Shown here in pieces: positions 44,008-52,787 of a stretch of 64,000 nt of DNA. Origin of the DNA: Xanthomonas campestris pv. badrii (GTDB lineage: Bacteria; Pseudomonadota; Gammaproteobacteria; Xanthomonadales; Xanthomonadaceae); assembly GCF_012848175.1 (NCBI RefSeq), contig NZ_CP051651.1, forward strand, positions 3,720,001 to 3,784,000. Direction: 5' to 3'. Each line of letters begins with the position of its first letter. Positions within the stretch are counted from its first letter, which is position 1. Under the pieces are notes generated by a model. That model searched no databases. It was not told the origin of the DNA and saw only the letters and a program-made list of their open reading frames with translations. The position numbers and the translations under genes were made by a program.

Positions 44008-45204
44008 ATGGCACTGCAATTGGTCCTCACCACCGCTGGCCGCGCGGCGCTGATCAACGCCGAGAAGAACGGTACCAACGCTGTCAAGGTGGCCAGCATC
44101 GGTTTTACTGCGGCGGCATTCGCTGCAGCGGAAGACCTGAAGACCGTCCCCGGTCAGCACCTGGAGCTCTCCAGTATCTCGGGCGGCACGACGTCGTCCA
44201 CCACCATCCACGTCACAGTCAGCGACACCAGCCGGGCGAGCTATGAGGTACGCGGGTTTGGGTTGTACCTGGATAACGGCACGCTGCTGGGTAGCTACTC
44301 CCAGCCGGATCTGATCATGGAGAAGGCCGCCGCGTCGGACCTGCTCATGTCGGCCGATATCCTGTTTTCCGGCGTTACCGTGTCTTCGGTGACGTTTGGC
44401 GATGCCAACTTCACCAACCCGGCCGCGACCACCGAGAAGGAAGGCATTGTCGAACTTGCCACGCGCTTAGAAGCAATTGCAGGTGTAGACCCACAACGAG
44501 CCGTCACACCGGACGCATTGAAAGCCGCGATCGATAGCCGCAGTGGCCGTGCGAGGTTCGAGGCATCTGGCAACTTTGTTGTGCCGGCAGGCGTGACTGC
44601 GATCTACGTCAGCGCTTGCGCCGCAGGCGGTGGTGGTGGCGGCGGTGGAACCCGTGCCGAGAAGTCGAACGGGTCCGGGACGTACACAGCGACTGGCGGC
44701 GGTGGTGGCGGCGCTGGACGGTCGATTCAGCGAGTGCGCTTTGCAGTCACGCCAGGGAGCACGCTTCCGATTGTCATCGGTGCCGGCGGAGCAGCTGGCG
44801 CAGGCTCGCGCACAGACGGCGCCTCTGGCGCTGCCGGCGGCGCTGGCGGCGCCACGGTCATCGGCGGCCTGGTGTCGTTGTCTGGAGGCCAGGGCGGCGG
44901 CGGTGGGTTCACCGGCGCCAACCAGGTGGGAGGCGCTGCTGGCGGAGATGGCTACCCGGCCGGCGGTGACTCGGCATCTATTGCTGCAGTTTCTCCCTAC
45001 GGCCCAGCAGGAACCGGAGGCTCGTGCCCCTTCGGCGGCGGCGGGCCTGGAGGTCGCAGTGCAGGCGACACCACTTCGGCCAGTCGTAGAGGCTTCGGCT
45101 TTGGCGCTGGGGGCGGCGGCGTGTCCAATGGCGCCGCCGCCGCAACGTTCGGCAAGGATGGGGCCACTGGGTGCCCCGGCTTCGTTTTTATTGAGTGGTG
45201 CTGA
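44008..45204 (+). CDS. Phage tail fibre / receptor-binding protein with glycine-rich tip
   Basis: A 398-aa protein. The first 150 residues resemble the P2 gpH-type N-terminal fibre attachment domain (LQLVLTTAGRAALINAEKNG, EVRGFGLYLDNGTLLGSY). A short ATTEKEGIVELAT linker leads to a C-terminal half made of glycine-rich runs (CAAGGGGGGGGTRAEK and many GGAGG segments), the polyglycine-sandwich style tip used by some fibres for host recognition. Ends FIEWC. It directly follows I. Confidence 0.87.
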   Translation: MALQLVLTTAGRAALINAEKNGTNAVKVASIGFTAAAFAAAEDLKTVPGQHLELSSISGGTTSSTTIHVTVSDTSRASYEVRGFGLYLDNGTLLGSYSQPDLIMEKAAASDLLMSADILFSGVTVSSVTFGDANFTNPAATTEKEGIVELATRLEAIAGVDPQRAVTPDALKAAIDSRSGRARFEASGNFVVPAGVTAIYVSACAAGGGGGGGGTRAEKSNGSGTYTATGGGGGGAGRSIQRVRFAVTPGSTLPIVIGAGGAAGAGSRTDGASGAAGGAGGATVIGGLVSLSGGQGGGGGFTGANQVGGAAGGDGYPAGGDSASIAAVSPYGPAGTGGSCPFGGGGPGGRSAGDTTSASRRGFGFGAGGGGVSNGAAAATFGKDGATGCPGFVFIEWC

Positions 45205-45205
45205 G

Positions 45206-45433
45206 ATGACGATTGGACGTTACGCGATGATCCAACGCGGGACCGACGTGGTGGTCAACATCATCGTTTCCGACAGCGGCTTCACCATTGATGGTTTCGA
45301 GTTCCGCGCACTCCAAGACAAGACCGTGTGCGAGCCTGGCATGTACTTCAATCGCGGCGATGGGCTGTATTACTTCGATGCGAAGTTCACCCCGCGCGAG
45401 TTGATTGCACCGGAATCCCCTGAGAATTTGTAG
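45206..45433 (+). CDS. Small phage protein, fibre-linked, 75 aa
   Basis: A 75-aa mostly beta protein (MIQRGTDVVVNIIVSDSGFT, CEPGMYFNRGDGLYYFDAKF). It sits where tail-fibre assembly chaperones are normally found and starts one base after the fibre stop, but I do not recognise the sequence. Chaperone is inference from position. Confidence 0.7.
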   Translation: MTIGRYAMIQRGTDVVVNIIVSDSGFTIDGFEFRALQDKTVCEPGMYFNRGDGLYYFDAKFTPRELIAPESPENL

Positions 45434-45481
45434 CACCGCTGCGCTGCGTAGATCGCGCAGCTACAGCACAACTGCAGTGTC

Positions 45482-46075
45482 ATGCTGCACGCGCGCGACG
45501 ACCATGACTGCATGGGCAACGCATCCTCCGCACTGAGTAACGCCATTCGCCTCGGCACCGTCGCCGAGGTGAATCTAACCACTGCGCGATGCCGGGTGCA
45601 GGTCGGCGAGATGCTGACCGACTATCTGCCCTGGGTGGTCACCCTGGCCGGCACCACCATCATCTGGTCGGCGCCGGCGATCGGCGAACAAGTCGTGGTG
45701 CTGTCGCCGGCTGGCGACCTAGCCGATGGCGTAGTGCTACGGGGCTTGTACTCCGACCAATTCGCAGCGCCTGCGGCGTCCGACACGCTCCACGTGCTGC
45801 GCTTCGCTGATGGTGCGCAGATCCAGTACGACACCGACGCGCATGCGCTGCAGGCCACCCTACCCAGCGGCGGCACCGCGTCCATTACTGCCGATGGCGG
45901 CATCACGCTCAATGGCCCGCTGACCGTCAACGGCAAGACGATGCTCAATGGTGACGCCACCATTACCGGTACCGCGAAGGCGACCACCGATGTCATCGGC
46001 GGCGGGATCAGCCTCAAGAACCACAAGACCACCGGCGTGACGGCGGGCAGCGCACTCAGCGATGGTCCGCAGTGA
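45482..46075 (+). CDS. V: Phage baseplate assembly protein V (spike)
   Basis: A 197-aa P2 gpV-family spike: LGTVAEVNLTTARCRVQVGE, then TIIWSAPAIGEQVVVLSPAG and GVVLRGLYSDQFAAPA form the OB-fold, followed by a beta-helical repetitive stalk (GGITLNGPLTVNGKTMLNG, DATITGTA) and the apical HKTTGVTAG. Overlaps W (GTGA). Confidence 0.92.
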   Translation: MLHARDDHDCMGNASSALSNAIRLGTVAEVNLTTARCRVQVGEMLTDYLPWVVTLAGTTIIWSAPAIGEQVVVLSPAGDLADGVVLRGLYSDQFAAPAASDTLHVLRFADGAQIQYDTDAHALQATLPSGGTASITADGGITLNGPLTVNGKTMLNGDATITGTAKATTDVIGGGISLKNHKTTGVTAGSALSDGPQ

Positions 46076-46431
46076 TCGGCGTCGATGCCGCCACCGGCCG
46101 TGTGATCGAGGGCGAGCAGCACCTGGCCCAATCGATCGCCTGCATCCTCACCACGCCTATCGGCACGCGCGAACAGCGCCGCGACTTCGGCTCGCTGCTG
46201 CCCGAGCTGATCGACCAGCCGTCCAATGGGGCGACCCGCACGCTGCTCTACGGCGCCACCGCCACCGCGCTGATGCGCTGGGAACCGCGCCTGCGCCTGA
46301 CCCGCGTCGACCTGGTCATCGGTGATACGCCCGGCAGCTTCGTGCTGACGATCGAAGGCGAACGCACCGACGTTGCTCCCGCCAATGCGCGACTGCGCAT
46401 GACCATCCCGCTTCGCTTCCGCTCGTCCTGA
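46072..46431 (+). CDS. W: Phage baseplate protein W (GPW/gp25 family)
   Basis: A 119-aa gp25-like protein: [20 protein letters not shown] and [13 protein letters not shown] carry the EF/RRDFGS-type motif of the sheath-initiating wedge subunit. GTG start inside the stop of V. Confidence 0.92.
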   Translation: MIGVDAATGRVIEGEQHLAQSIACILTTPIGTREQRRDFGSLLPELIDQPSNGATRTLLYGATATALMRWEPRLRLTRVDLVIGDTPGSFVLTIEGERTDVAPANARLRMTIPLRFRSS

Positions 46432-46442
46432 TCGAGGAACCT

Positions 46443-47111
46443 ATGTCTACTGCCTACCACCACGGCGTTCGCGTCATCGAAGTCAGCGCAGGTGCGCGCG
46501 TCATCCGCACCGTTTCCACCGCCATCGTCGGCTTGGTCGCTACGGCCTCCGATGCGGACGAGGCGGTCTTTCCGCTCAACAAGGCCGTGCTGGTCACCAA
46601 CGTGCTGGCTGCGATTGCCAGTGCCGGCACCAAGGGCACCTTGCGCGATACCCTGCAGGGCATCGCCGACCAGACCAATCCTGTGACCGTGGTCGTGCGT
46701 GTGGCCGAAGGCGCAGACGCGGACAACACCTCGTCCAACGTCATCGGCGAGGCCAAGTCCAGCGGCTACACCGGCCTGTATGCGCTACTCGCCGCGCAGG
46801 CACAGCTGGGTGTGCGTCCCCGCATCCTGGGCGCACCTGGTCTGGACACACTGCCGGTGGCCAAGGACTCCAATCTCAACGGAGCCTGCACCATGTCCTA
46901 CGACGCTCAAGAAGCGCCGGCCGCAGCCGCGCGCCAGATCGCCCACTATTTCGGCCTGATCGCCGACACCCTCGACTGGAACCACACCGCCTGGCTCGCC
47001 CTGCAGGCGAAGCTGCAGGCCGGCGGCAAGGCGCCTGAAGCGCTGACCCTGGCCGACGTTGCTATGGCCATTGCAACCATCAACGCCGACCAGGCCGAGG
47101 TGCGCCAATGA
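46443..47111 (+). pseudogene. FI: Tail sheath N-terminus fused to a small early-gene protein
   Basis: Residues 1 to about 142 ([20 protein letters not shown] through [18 protein letters not shown]) are the N-terminal third of a P2 FI tail sheath; intact sheaths are around 390 residues. At about 46866 the sequence changes without a frame break into a different protein. From ATG 46893, with GGAG ahead, a 72-aa gene ([20 protein letters not shown]) reads in the same frame. So a large internal deletion has joined late gene FI to the early region. The second part could still be translated independently. Confidence 0.82.
46893..47111 (+). CDS. Small phage early protein, 72 aa
   Basis: The original reading frame of the second part of the fusion: ATG 46893 preceded by CGGAG. 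Helical ([20 protein letters not shown], then [19 protein letters not shown]), not recognised. Its stop overlaps the next start (ATGA). Confidence 0.6.
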   Translation: MSYDAQEAPAAAARQIAHYFGLIADTLDWNHTAWLALQAKLQAGGKAPEALTLADVAMAIATINADQAEVRQ

Positions 47112-47395
47112 GCCGCCGCGCCCTGATCAAGACCCACCGCATCGCGCCTGGCGTCTACTTGAGCTTGCAGGCCCGCAGCCAGGACGTGCTCGCCGAGCTG
47201 TATGCAGATGGGCTGCACGACCGGGCGCCGGTGATGTTCGCCTGCAGTGCAATCGAAAGACCTGCCGACGTATTCCTCGTCGATGACGGCACCGGCCTGG
47301 TCATCGGTTCGATGCACGTAGTGATGCCCGGAGCCGATGCTGCCTCGCTGAGCGAATGGATGATTGCCCGCCTGCCTGTCCCGGAGGTGGCCTGA
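47108..47395 (+). CDS. Small phage early protein, 95 aa
   Basis: A 95-aa protein of mixed helix and strand ([20 protein letters not shown], then [20 protein letters not shown]). Not recognised. Coupled at both ends to neighbours by stop/start overlaps, in the block leading to the integrase. Confidence 0.72.
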   Translation: MSRRALIKTHRIAPGVYLSLQARSQDVLAELYADGLHDRAPVMFACSAIERPADVFLVDDGTGLVIGSMHVVMPGADAASLSEWMIARLPVPEVA

Positions 47396-47667
47396 TGGAC
47401 GCAGCCAGTCCAATCACCCAGCTGCCGGAGGGCGCTGACTACTCGATCAGCGAAGAAGAACAGTTCCGGCTCTGGCGCGCCTATCACGCGGCCGCTTTGC
47501 TCGCCGCGCTGACCAACGATGTGGCGATCGAGGCAGGCATCAACCACGACGGACCAGCGGCAGTAGCCGAGTACATCCGCCACGAGCTGCTCGATGTCCT
47601 CAATGGCGCGCAGCACTTGCGCGAACCCGACCCAAGCATTCCGCCATCTGGCGCTGACCTGATCTGA
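47395..47667 (+). CDS. Small phage early protein, 90 aa
   Basis: A 90-aa acidic helical protein (YSISEEEQFRLWRAYHAAAL, then AAVAEYIRHELLDVLNGAQH). Start ATG overlaps the preceding stop (TGATG). Function unknown. Confidence 0.72.
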   Translation: MDAASPITQLPEGADYSISEEEQFRLWRAYHAAALLAALTNDVAIEAGINHDGPAAVAEYIRHELLDVLNGAQHLREPDPSIPPSGADLI

Positions 47668-47745
47668 CCCCGCAACAGCGGGCCGGCGGGCGGTGCTGCA
47701 ACACCGCCCCAAGGCCCTCCACCACCGCAACTCAGGAGAGTCGAT

Positions 47746-48171
47746 ATGCAACAGCAAACTGGAACACGTCCAGCCACGGCAGCACGCCCGCTGGCTTTGG
47801 GCACCGGACCCGACGCGGAGGCTAGCACGCCGACCGTCGTCGCCTACGATCGTGGCATGGGCGACTGCTCGGCCACCATCACCCTGCACGTGACGCATGG
47901 TTCCGTGGTGGTCACTGCATCGTTGAACATGGGGCCCTTGCGTGAGGCCCGTCAGTCCTGGGAGCGGCGTCGCGGCTCCGGCGGCGGCTGGAAGCTCATA
48001 GAAGGCCCCCGCCTGTGGACGGCTGCAGAGGACTCGATCAGCACGGAGCTGGCCGAGTTCATGGATGGCTTGGACTTCCCCTTCGACCTGGCCAACATGC
48101 TGCCCCGCCGTCCGACTGCGGCGGCTGCCGCCGCAGTGGCACAGGCTGCACGCGAGGTGGCCAATGGCTGA
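47746..48171 (+). CDS. Phage early hypothetical protein, 141 aa
   Basis: A 141-aa protein with a disordered N-terminus and a compact middle (DCSATITLHVTHGSVVVTAS, RGSGGGWKLIEGPRLWTAAE). AGGAGAG lies before ATG 47746. Its stop overlaps the start of the next gene. Not recognised. Confidence 0.7.
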   Translation: MQQQTGTRPATAARPLALGTGPDAEASTPTVVAYDRGMGDCSATITLHVTHGSVVVTASLNMGPLREARQSWERRRGSGGGWKLIEGPRLWTAAEDSISTELAEFMDGLDFPFDLANMLPRRPTAAAAAAVAQAAREVANG

Positions 48172-48346
48172 GCTGCTCGCGCTCGCGATGGTGTTTGCGC
48201 CGGCGATCGGTGGCGCCCTGGTCTACAGGCTGTGGACGACCCGCCGCCCACGCCTTACTCGGACCGGACTGGCTGTTGGCCAGGTGCCACAGCGTCGCCG
48301 CGGCCGCAGCCGTATGGCAGTCCGCCGGGAGGCCATCCATGGCTAA
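48164..48346 (+). CDS. Small membrane-anchored phage protein, 60 aa
   Basis: A 60-aa protein with one N-terminal hydrophobic helix (LLALAMVFAPAIGGALVYRL) and an Arg-rich cytoplasmic tail. Overlaps genes on both sides. Confidence 0.65.
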   Translation: MAELLALAMVFAPAIGGALVYRLWTTRRPRLTRTGLAVGQVPQRRRGRSRMAVRREAIHG

Positions 48347-48611
48347 GTCCGTCATCTTTCTTGGCCCGCAAGGCACGGGAAAATCGCTCAATGCCGATGC
48401 TCTGCGCCAAGTGCTGGGCCTGCGGGAGGTGATCGAGCTGGACGACATCCTGCACACCTTCCGCGCTGATCGCCTTGAACCCGTGGGGCAGCTGATGCTG
48501 ACCTGCAACGAACAGCAGGCGCAGACCTGGTCAGTGCGCTGGGGTCTTCGCGTCCTTCGTGTCGAAGAAGCCCGCATCCAGCTCGGCTCCGCATGGAGGA
48601 CGCATCCATGA
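48339..48611 (+). CDS. Small P-loop phage protein, 90 aa
   Basis: A 90-aa protein opening with a Walker A motif: AKSVIFLGPQGTGKSLNADA. No Walker B-type strand or further ATPase motifs are clear and the protein is far shorter than AAA or kinase families, so it may bind but not hydrolyse nucleotide. Coupled at both ends. Confidence 0.72.
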   Translation: MAKSVIFLGPQGTGKSLNADALRQVLGLREVIELDDILHTFRADRLEPVGQLMLTCNEQQAQTWSVRWGLRVLRVEEARIQLGSAWRTHP

Positions 48612-48832
48612 ACCTGCAGCGCGTGATCGAGATTGCTCGCGCCGCCGCGCGCATGGGAGGGCCTGGCCCCTTGTCCACCGGCGAGGCGCTCACTGCCGCT
48701 CTGGTGCTAAACCGTGCCGATTGGCTGGCCGAGATGGACTACACCATCGCCCAGGCGTTGGACCGGATCGATCCAGACACCGTGCAACATCTTCGGGAGG
48801 CTGAGCGCGTGCTGCGCTTGGAGGTGCCGTGA
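48608..48832 (+). CDS. Small phage early protein, 74 aa
   Basis: A 74-aa helical protein (QRVIEIARAAARMGGPGPLS, TGEALTAALVLNRADWLAEM). ATGA overlap upstream, GTGA overlap downstream. Function unknown. Confidence 0.68.
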   Translation: MNLQRVIEIARAAARMGGPGPLSTGEALTAALVLNRADWLAEMDYTIAQALDRIDPDTVQHLREAERVLRLEVP

Positions 48833-49101
48833 CACAACGCCAGATTGACCACGACAGTCCTCTGCCGCCCTGCAAGAACGGCCACTTGGCTCGCCATATG
48901 CTCGACGCCCGCCGCCCCGAGGCGGGCGGCGGGCACTTCATTGAGTGCGTGTGTGGGCGGACACAGAAGCACCCCAGCTTCGAGTTGGCCATGACCGAAT
49001 GGCGGCGTGCTCATCGCATCCGCGCGCCCCGTCAGCCACAGCCCAGCGCCCAGAACGTCGTGCAGCTCGGCCTGCGCTTCACCGGTGCGCGCCAGCGATG
49101 A
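48829..49101 (+). CDS. Lar-like zinc-ribbon phage protein, 90 aa
   Basis: A 90-aa protein with a zinc-ribbon-like arrangement (PPCKNGHLARHM, then FIECVCGRTQKHPSFELAMT) ending in the EWRRAHR helix. The closing pattern, a Cys pair then A-x-x-x-W-x-x-R, is like the Lar restriction-alleviation family. If so it could protect phage DNA from host restriction, but one Cys-x2-Cys of the canonical family is degenerate. Confidence 0.6.
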   Translation: MTQRQIDHDSPLPPCKNGHLARHMLDARRPEAGGGHFIECVCGRTQKHPSFELAMTEWRRAHRIRAPRQPQPSAQNVVQLGLRFTGARQR

Positions 49102-49307
49102 TCGATGGCGCAAATATGGAGGGGTTTCGCAGGGCTTGCGAAGCGCGCCACTGGCTTCGGCAGGGCTACGTGGATGCAGCCAAGGTGCGAGAGCTACGGC
49201 TCCGAATCGCGGCCCAGCGCGGCTACGCCGCAGCTGACATGCTCGTGGAGGCAATGCGCGAGCAATGGCGGCACAGGCGGGAGTGGATGAAGGAGCAAGA
49301 TGCATGA
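49098..49307 (+). CDS. Small phage early protein, 69 aa
   Basis: A 69-aa basic helical protein (MEGFRRACEARHWLRQGYVD and REQWRHRREWMKEQD). Coupled to neighbours on both sides. The gene lies next to the excisionase-like gene and may be regulatory; unknown family. Confidence 0.68.
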   Translation: MIDGANMEGFRRACEARHWLRQGYVDAAKVRELRLRIAAQRGYAAADMLVEAMREQWRHRREWMKEQDA

Positions 49308-49528
49308 GCGGAGGTGTACTGACATTTGAGGATCTTCGGCGCCTATGCGCGCCAGCTGGCCCCTCCCCTCGTACAGCTACCGTAGTGCGTTGGGCCAACG
49401 ATCAGGGCATCCGTTACAAGTACGACGGTCGAGGTGGGATCTGGACAACGCTAGATGCGCTCAATGCCGCCCTTGGGTTGCAGCACGAAAATGACACCGA
49501 GATGGATACAGAACAGGAGCTGATGTAA
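49304..49528 (+). CDS. DUF4224 excisionase-like protein
   Basis: A 74-aa protein matching DUF4224: LTFEDLRRLCAPAGPSPRTA, then VVRWANDQGIRYKYDGRGGI, a helix-turn-helix family commonly encoded just before phage integrases. Likely the excisionase or directionality factor. Its TAA overlaps the integrase ATG by one base. Confidence 0.82.
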   Translation: MSGGVLTFEDLRRLCAPAGPSPRTATVVRWANDQGIRYKYDGRGGIWTTLDALNAALGLQHENDTEMDTEQELM

Positions 49529-50715
49529 TGGCACGAGGCCGCAAGCGCAAATTTAATCCGCTCATACCGGCACACATTGACCAGGCCGCGCTCCCGCGCG
49601 GACTGTATTGGGAGGATGGCCGGTGGTACGTCGTCGAGCCGCATCCAGAAGGCGGTGCCACACGAAAGCAAACCGTGGCGTACGCTGGAGCTCGTCTATC
49701 GGAATTGCATGGAATCGTTGAGGAACGTGCAGGTAGGGGCACGCGCGGCACGTTGCGCTATCTCTTCGATCGCTTTCACGAGTCGTTGGAGTTCAAGGAA
49801 CTGACAACCGACACGCAAGATGACTACCAGCGTTATGCCGACTCCATTGCCAACTATCTCCGCAAAGATGGATCGAAGTTGGGTTCGGTGCAGGTTGATC
49901 GCATCACCACGCCTGTGGTGCAGCGACTCGTAGAAGTCTTCGCGATGGGGCGGCCAGCCAACCGTTTCCAACCCGCGCTTCCAGCAACGCCTAGTAAGGC
50001 AAATCACCTTCACCGCTATTTACGTCGCACACTCGCGTGGGGCGTGCGCGTCGGCCTATGCAGATCGAATCCAGCCATCGGCGTGAGGCAAGCACGCGAA
50101 GCAAAGAAACACCGAATGCCGACGCCGGCCGCGTTCGACAAGGTGCTGACCTTCGCAAGAGAGCGCGGCTCCCTTCCGCCGCATACAAAAGGCAGCTGCC
50201 CGAGCTATCTCGCGCCAGTCATGGTGCTCGCGTATAGCGCGCGCCTACGCGGCATCGAGGTGTGCACACTCAACGACACACATAAGCAGCCAACAGGCAT
50301 CCATGCGCAACGGCGCAAGGGATCACGCGACACGCTTACCGAGTGGGATCCAGAGATGATCGAAGCGTGGGATTTCCTCGTAGCACGACGAACCGCCATA
50401 TGGACCAAGAACGGTCGAAATTTTGCAGTCCCGATCAAGGCTGAGGATCGGCGCCTACTTGTTGAACAGACCGGTAATCCGATGGCTAAGTCATCGCTTG
50501 ATAGCGCCTGGCAGCGATTCATCACGCTCGCAATGAAAGACGGGATCATTTCAAAGCAGGAGCGCTTTTTGCTGCACGGCCTCAAGCATCGCGGCATTAC
50601 CGATACAGTGGGTAACCGCGGCGACAAACAAGACGCTGCAGGGCACGCGACGCCAGAGATGACCGGCCGCTATGACCACGCGCTGCCGGTGGTAAAACCG
50701 CCAAAGCGCAGCTAA
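49528..50715 (+). CDS. int: Phage tyrosine integrase
   Basis: A 395-aa site-specific recombinase. N-terminal arm-binding part ends near residue 80; SAM-like core-binding 80-170; catalytic domain has the first Arg in YSARLRGIEVCTL, the HxxR box HGLKHRG, and the AGHATPEMTGRYDH motif with the final His and nucleophile Tyr. Intact, so excision chemistry may persist although the prophage ends are damaged. Confidence 0.93.
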   Translation: MARGRKRKFNPLIPAHIDQAALPRGLYWEDGRWYVVEPHPEGGATRKQTVAYAGARLSELHGIVEERAGRGTRGTLRYLFDRFHESLEFKELTTDTQDDYQRYADSIANYLRKDGSKLGSVQVDRITTPVVQRLVEVFAMGRPANRFQPALPATPSKANHLHRYLRRTLAWGVRVGLCRSNPAIGVRQAREAKKHRMPTPAAFDKVLTFARERGSLPPHTKGSCPSYLAPVMVLAYSARLRGIEVCTLNDTHKQPTGIHAQRRKGSRDTLTEWDPEMIEAWDFLVARRTAIWTKNGRNFAVPIKAEDRRLLVEQTGNPMAKSSLDSAWQRFITLAMKDGIISKQERFLLHGLKHRGITDTVGNRGDKQDAAGHATPEMTGRYDHALPVVKPPKRS

Positions 50716-50781
50716 TTTTTCCGGCAATTTTCCCGGTGGCATCAATTCAGAGCGTTTGGCATGAGCTAAGCGCTTGATTTT

Positions 50782-50878
50782 ATGGTGGCCCACCATGAAC
50801 CACATTTGACCACTAAATGACTGTAATTACAGAAGATTAATTCACACTAGCAGAATTCTTACTCACAATCTTACTCAC
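50782..50878. other. Candidate phage attachment region
   Basis: Just downstream of int: a 15-bp perfect palindrome ATGGTGG-C-CCACCAT (50782-50796) and two direct CTTACTCAC repeats (50858-50866 and 50870-50878), the kind of core and arm-type sites expected near an integrase. No duplicate core was found at the left edge, which is deleted. Confidence 0.35.
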
Positions 50879-50961
50879 TTCAGCGATATTGCTTGAAGGT
50901 TCCTCGACATGGCAGAAAGAAGTAGTCTGAGAGCAAGTAGCAGCCCAGTAAGCCTTGCTCT

Positions 50962-51489
50962 ATGTCCTTAGCTTTCCAGACACGCAGCACATTCAGTCAA
51001 GCACGTAGCTTGGTCGCCAAGGGACTGTCTGACGCTCTCGAGGACAGCAAAGATGATCAGTTCTCTGAACTCCATGACGCTATCGCAGATCGCGTAGCTT
51101 ATGGCCAAAATTGCCTAGAAAAGGCGGAGAAGGATTTTGAAGCCGGCGACGCTGACGCCGCCTGGCTCTCCTTGATCAGAGCGAGCATCGAGATGGGCGC
51201 CGTGGACGCACTCTTGCAGGCCGTGTGGATAACGCCCAGAGCGCTGGCTGCGAGGAAGGGGCGTGAAAAGGCCACCCAGGCCTTTGAGGAGCGCAGGGCG
51301 GCCGCGGTGAAGCACTTTTTAACCAACTTCGGTAAGCCAAGTACGAAGGCTGAAGCCATCGATAAGCTTGAAGCTTCTATGGAGCTGCATGGTCTGGCTG
51401 TTGGTCCGAACCCGAGGACTTCGCTTTATGCTCAACATCCAGAAATTAAGACGCTTATCAGCAGCCTCCCTCGCAGACCTAAGCAGTAA
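50962..51489 (+). CDS. Hypothetical island protein, 175 aa
   Basis: A 175-aa all-helical soluble protein (ARSLVAKGLSDALEDSKDDQ, AADRVAYGQNCLEKAEKDFE-like region, then KREKATQAFEERR-like helices). No family recognised. Base composition is lower in GC than the chromosome. The ATG follows an AAGCC tract without a strong ribosome site. Convergent with the Rep-like gene; eight bases separate their ends. Confidence 0.65.
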   Translation: MSLAFQTRSTFSQARSLVAKGLSDALEDSKDDQFSELHDAIADRVAYGQNCLEKAEKDFEAGDADAAWLSLIRASIEMGAVDALLQAVWITPRALAARKGREKATQAFEERRAAAVKHFLTNFGKPSTKAEAIDKLEASMELHGLAVGPNPRTSLYAQHPEIKTLISSLPRRPKQ

Positions 51490-51496
51490 ATTGGGC

Positions 51497-52663
51497 TCAG
51501 CAACCTAGGGGCAACGCTGATCGACCAAAGGCTCGGCGACTGTCCGGCACCTCATATCGGAAATAGTAATCAGTCTTGGTGATGTAGGTAACGACCAGAT
51601 CGTGCAGCGCTTGATAGGTCTTATCATCATCGCGTTTGAGTTGACCTATAGCTACTCTCCGATACCGTTCGCGCTTTCTGGCGTTACAGTTGAAGGCAAC
51701 CCCTTCCCCTTTCGTTATGACATCGACCCAATACCGCCCCATGACGTAGGCAACGGAGGAGTCATTTCGCAATTTCTTTCCGTCAAGAAAGATCAGCACA
51801 TGGGTATGCGGCCCTTTCTCAACGCCCGTTTCCTGCTTCCAGGCGTACCATAGGAAGGCATTACCAAAACCGCCGCGCCTTAGATATCGCAAGAATGCCT
51901 CACGATTCCTGGCGATCATACCGTAGTCTTTTTTCTCGCCATTGAAGGCCCCTCTATATCCGTCAAAGTCGCTTCGATAAAGCAAGTCTAGTCGGATTGC
52001 TAAAATCCGACGATAACGCTTGCGCAGGCGAGCTATGTCTCGGACTAGCTTTGCCTGATTTTTAGCCATGGTCCTGCGCTCGTTGTCGAGCATTCGAATA
52101 AAGTCTTTTTGCTTTGCCCTGCGCCGGATCTCCTTTGCTAAATATTCGAGCTCTGCAACGCGATCAACAGGAAAGGGCGATGGGATATGACTGATCGTCG
52201 CGGAACACTCTAAGAACAGTTCCCACAACGGGTTGAACTTGTGCTCCTGCAAATGATGCGCAACCTCGGTCACATCGATGTTGAAGCATTGAATGAGTGA
52301 CTTGCCTAGCTCGGTTGCGTAAACCCACTTATGGTTACCAGCTGATTTTATGGTGAATAGTTCTCCTGAACTTTTTATTACGTCGGCGATCGTGTCAATA
52401 GCTCTGGCGACAGCGCTTGCGACACGCCCCCTAGCGATAGGAATAGGATTCTTTCCGTCCCATATTTCGCCTTGATCGATCAATGCTCTGTTGATCGAGT
52501 ACTTGAGGAATTTCCGTCCTGGAAGCCTTGCGCTACGGCTCCAATAGTTGTGCTCAGGCCTCGGTTTAGATTGCTGATGCTTCAAGTGCTTGCTAGCAGA
52601 TATGGTGCATCTATATTTGAGAAGTGGATCTATCGGTGCAGTGGGTAAGGCAGGTGTCAACAA
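51497..52663 (-). CDS. YagK/YfjJ (inovirus Gp2-like) replication protein
   Basis: A 388-aa protein with a C-terminal rolling-circle-type domain: RLDLLYRSDFDGYRG, FLWYAWKQETGVEKGPHTHV with the HTH (HUH-like) metal pair in PHTHVLIFLDGK, GRYWVDVITKG, FNCNARK and the YITKTDYYFRYEVP block, all typical of the YagK/YfjJ family that NCBI names inovirus Gp2. N-terminal 180 residues are helical. The best start is TTG 52663 (or 52660), with GGAGGGGG eight to eleven bases ahead; no ATG fits. Suggests the remains of a filamentous-phage or satellite replicon. Confidence 0.82.
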   Translation of the reverse strand: MLTPALPTAPIDPLLKYRCTISASKHLKHQQSKPRPEHNYWSRSARLPGRKFLKYSINRALIDQGEIWDGKNPIPIARGRVASAVARAIDTIADVIKSSGELFTIKSAGNHKWVYATELGKSLIQCFNIDVTEVAHHLQEHKFNPLWELFLECSATISHIPSPFPVDRVAELEYLAKEIRRRAKQKDFIRMLDNERRTMAKNQAKLVRDIARLRKRYRRILAIRLDLLYRSDFDGYRGAFNGEKKDYGMIARNREAFLRYLRRGGFGNAFLWYAWKQETGVEKGPHTHVLIFLDGKKLRNDSSVAYVMGRYWVDVITKGEGVAFNCNARKRERYRRVAIGQLKRDDDKTYQALHDLVVTYITKTDYYFRYEVPDSRRAFGRSALPLGC

Positions 52664-52787
52664 CGTACGATCCCCCTCCAGTACAGCAGATAACTTATAT
52701 TTTCATTGAAATTGATGCCTTGCGGCGTTGCTTTTGCGCCGCGCCCCCTCCTCTCTATTCAGTGTCGGGTTAGTGCAGTGATCTTGC

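Larger units (their letters stand above)
41562..50715 (+). mobile_element. Defective P2-like prophage
   Basis: A Myoviridae P2-type remnant: end of S, J, I, tail fibre, V, W, part of the sheath FI, ten coupled small early genes and a tyrosine integrase, all on the plus strand apart from the PNP-like insert. Capsid, portal, terminase, lysis, tube, tape-measure, D and ogr genes are absent, and both the left edge (in a BCCT gene) and the sheath are cut, so it cannot make particles. It could still give a partial tail or act as a helper fragment; this is inference. Confidence 0.88.
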
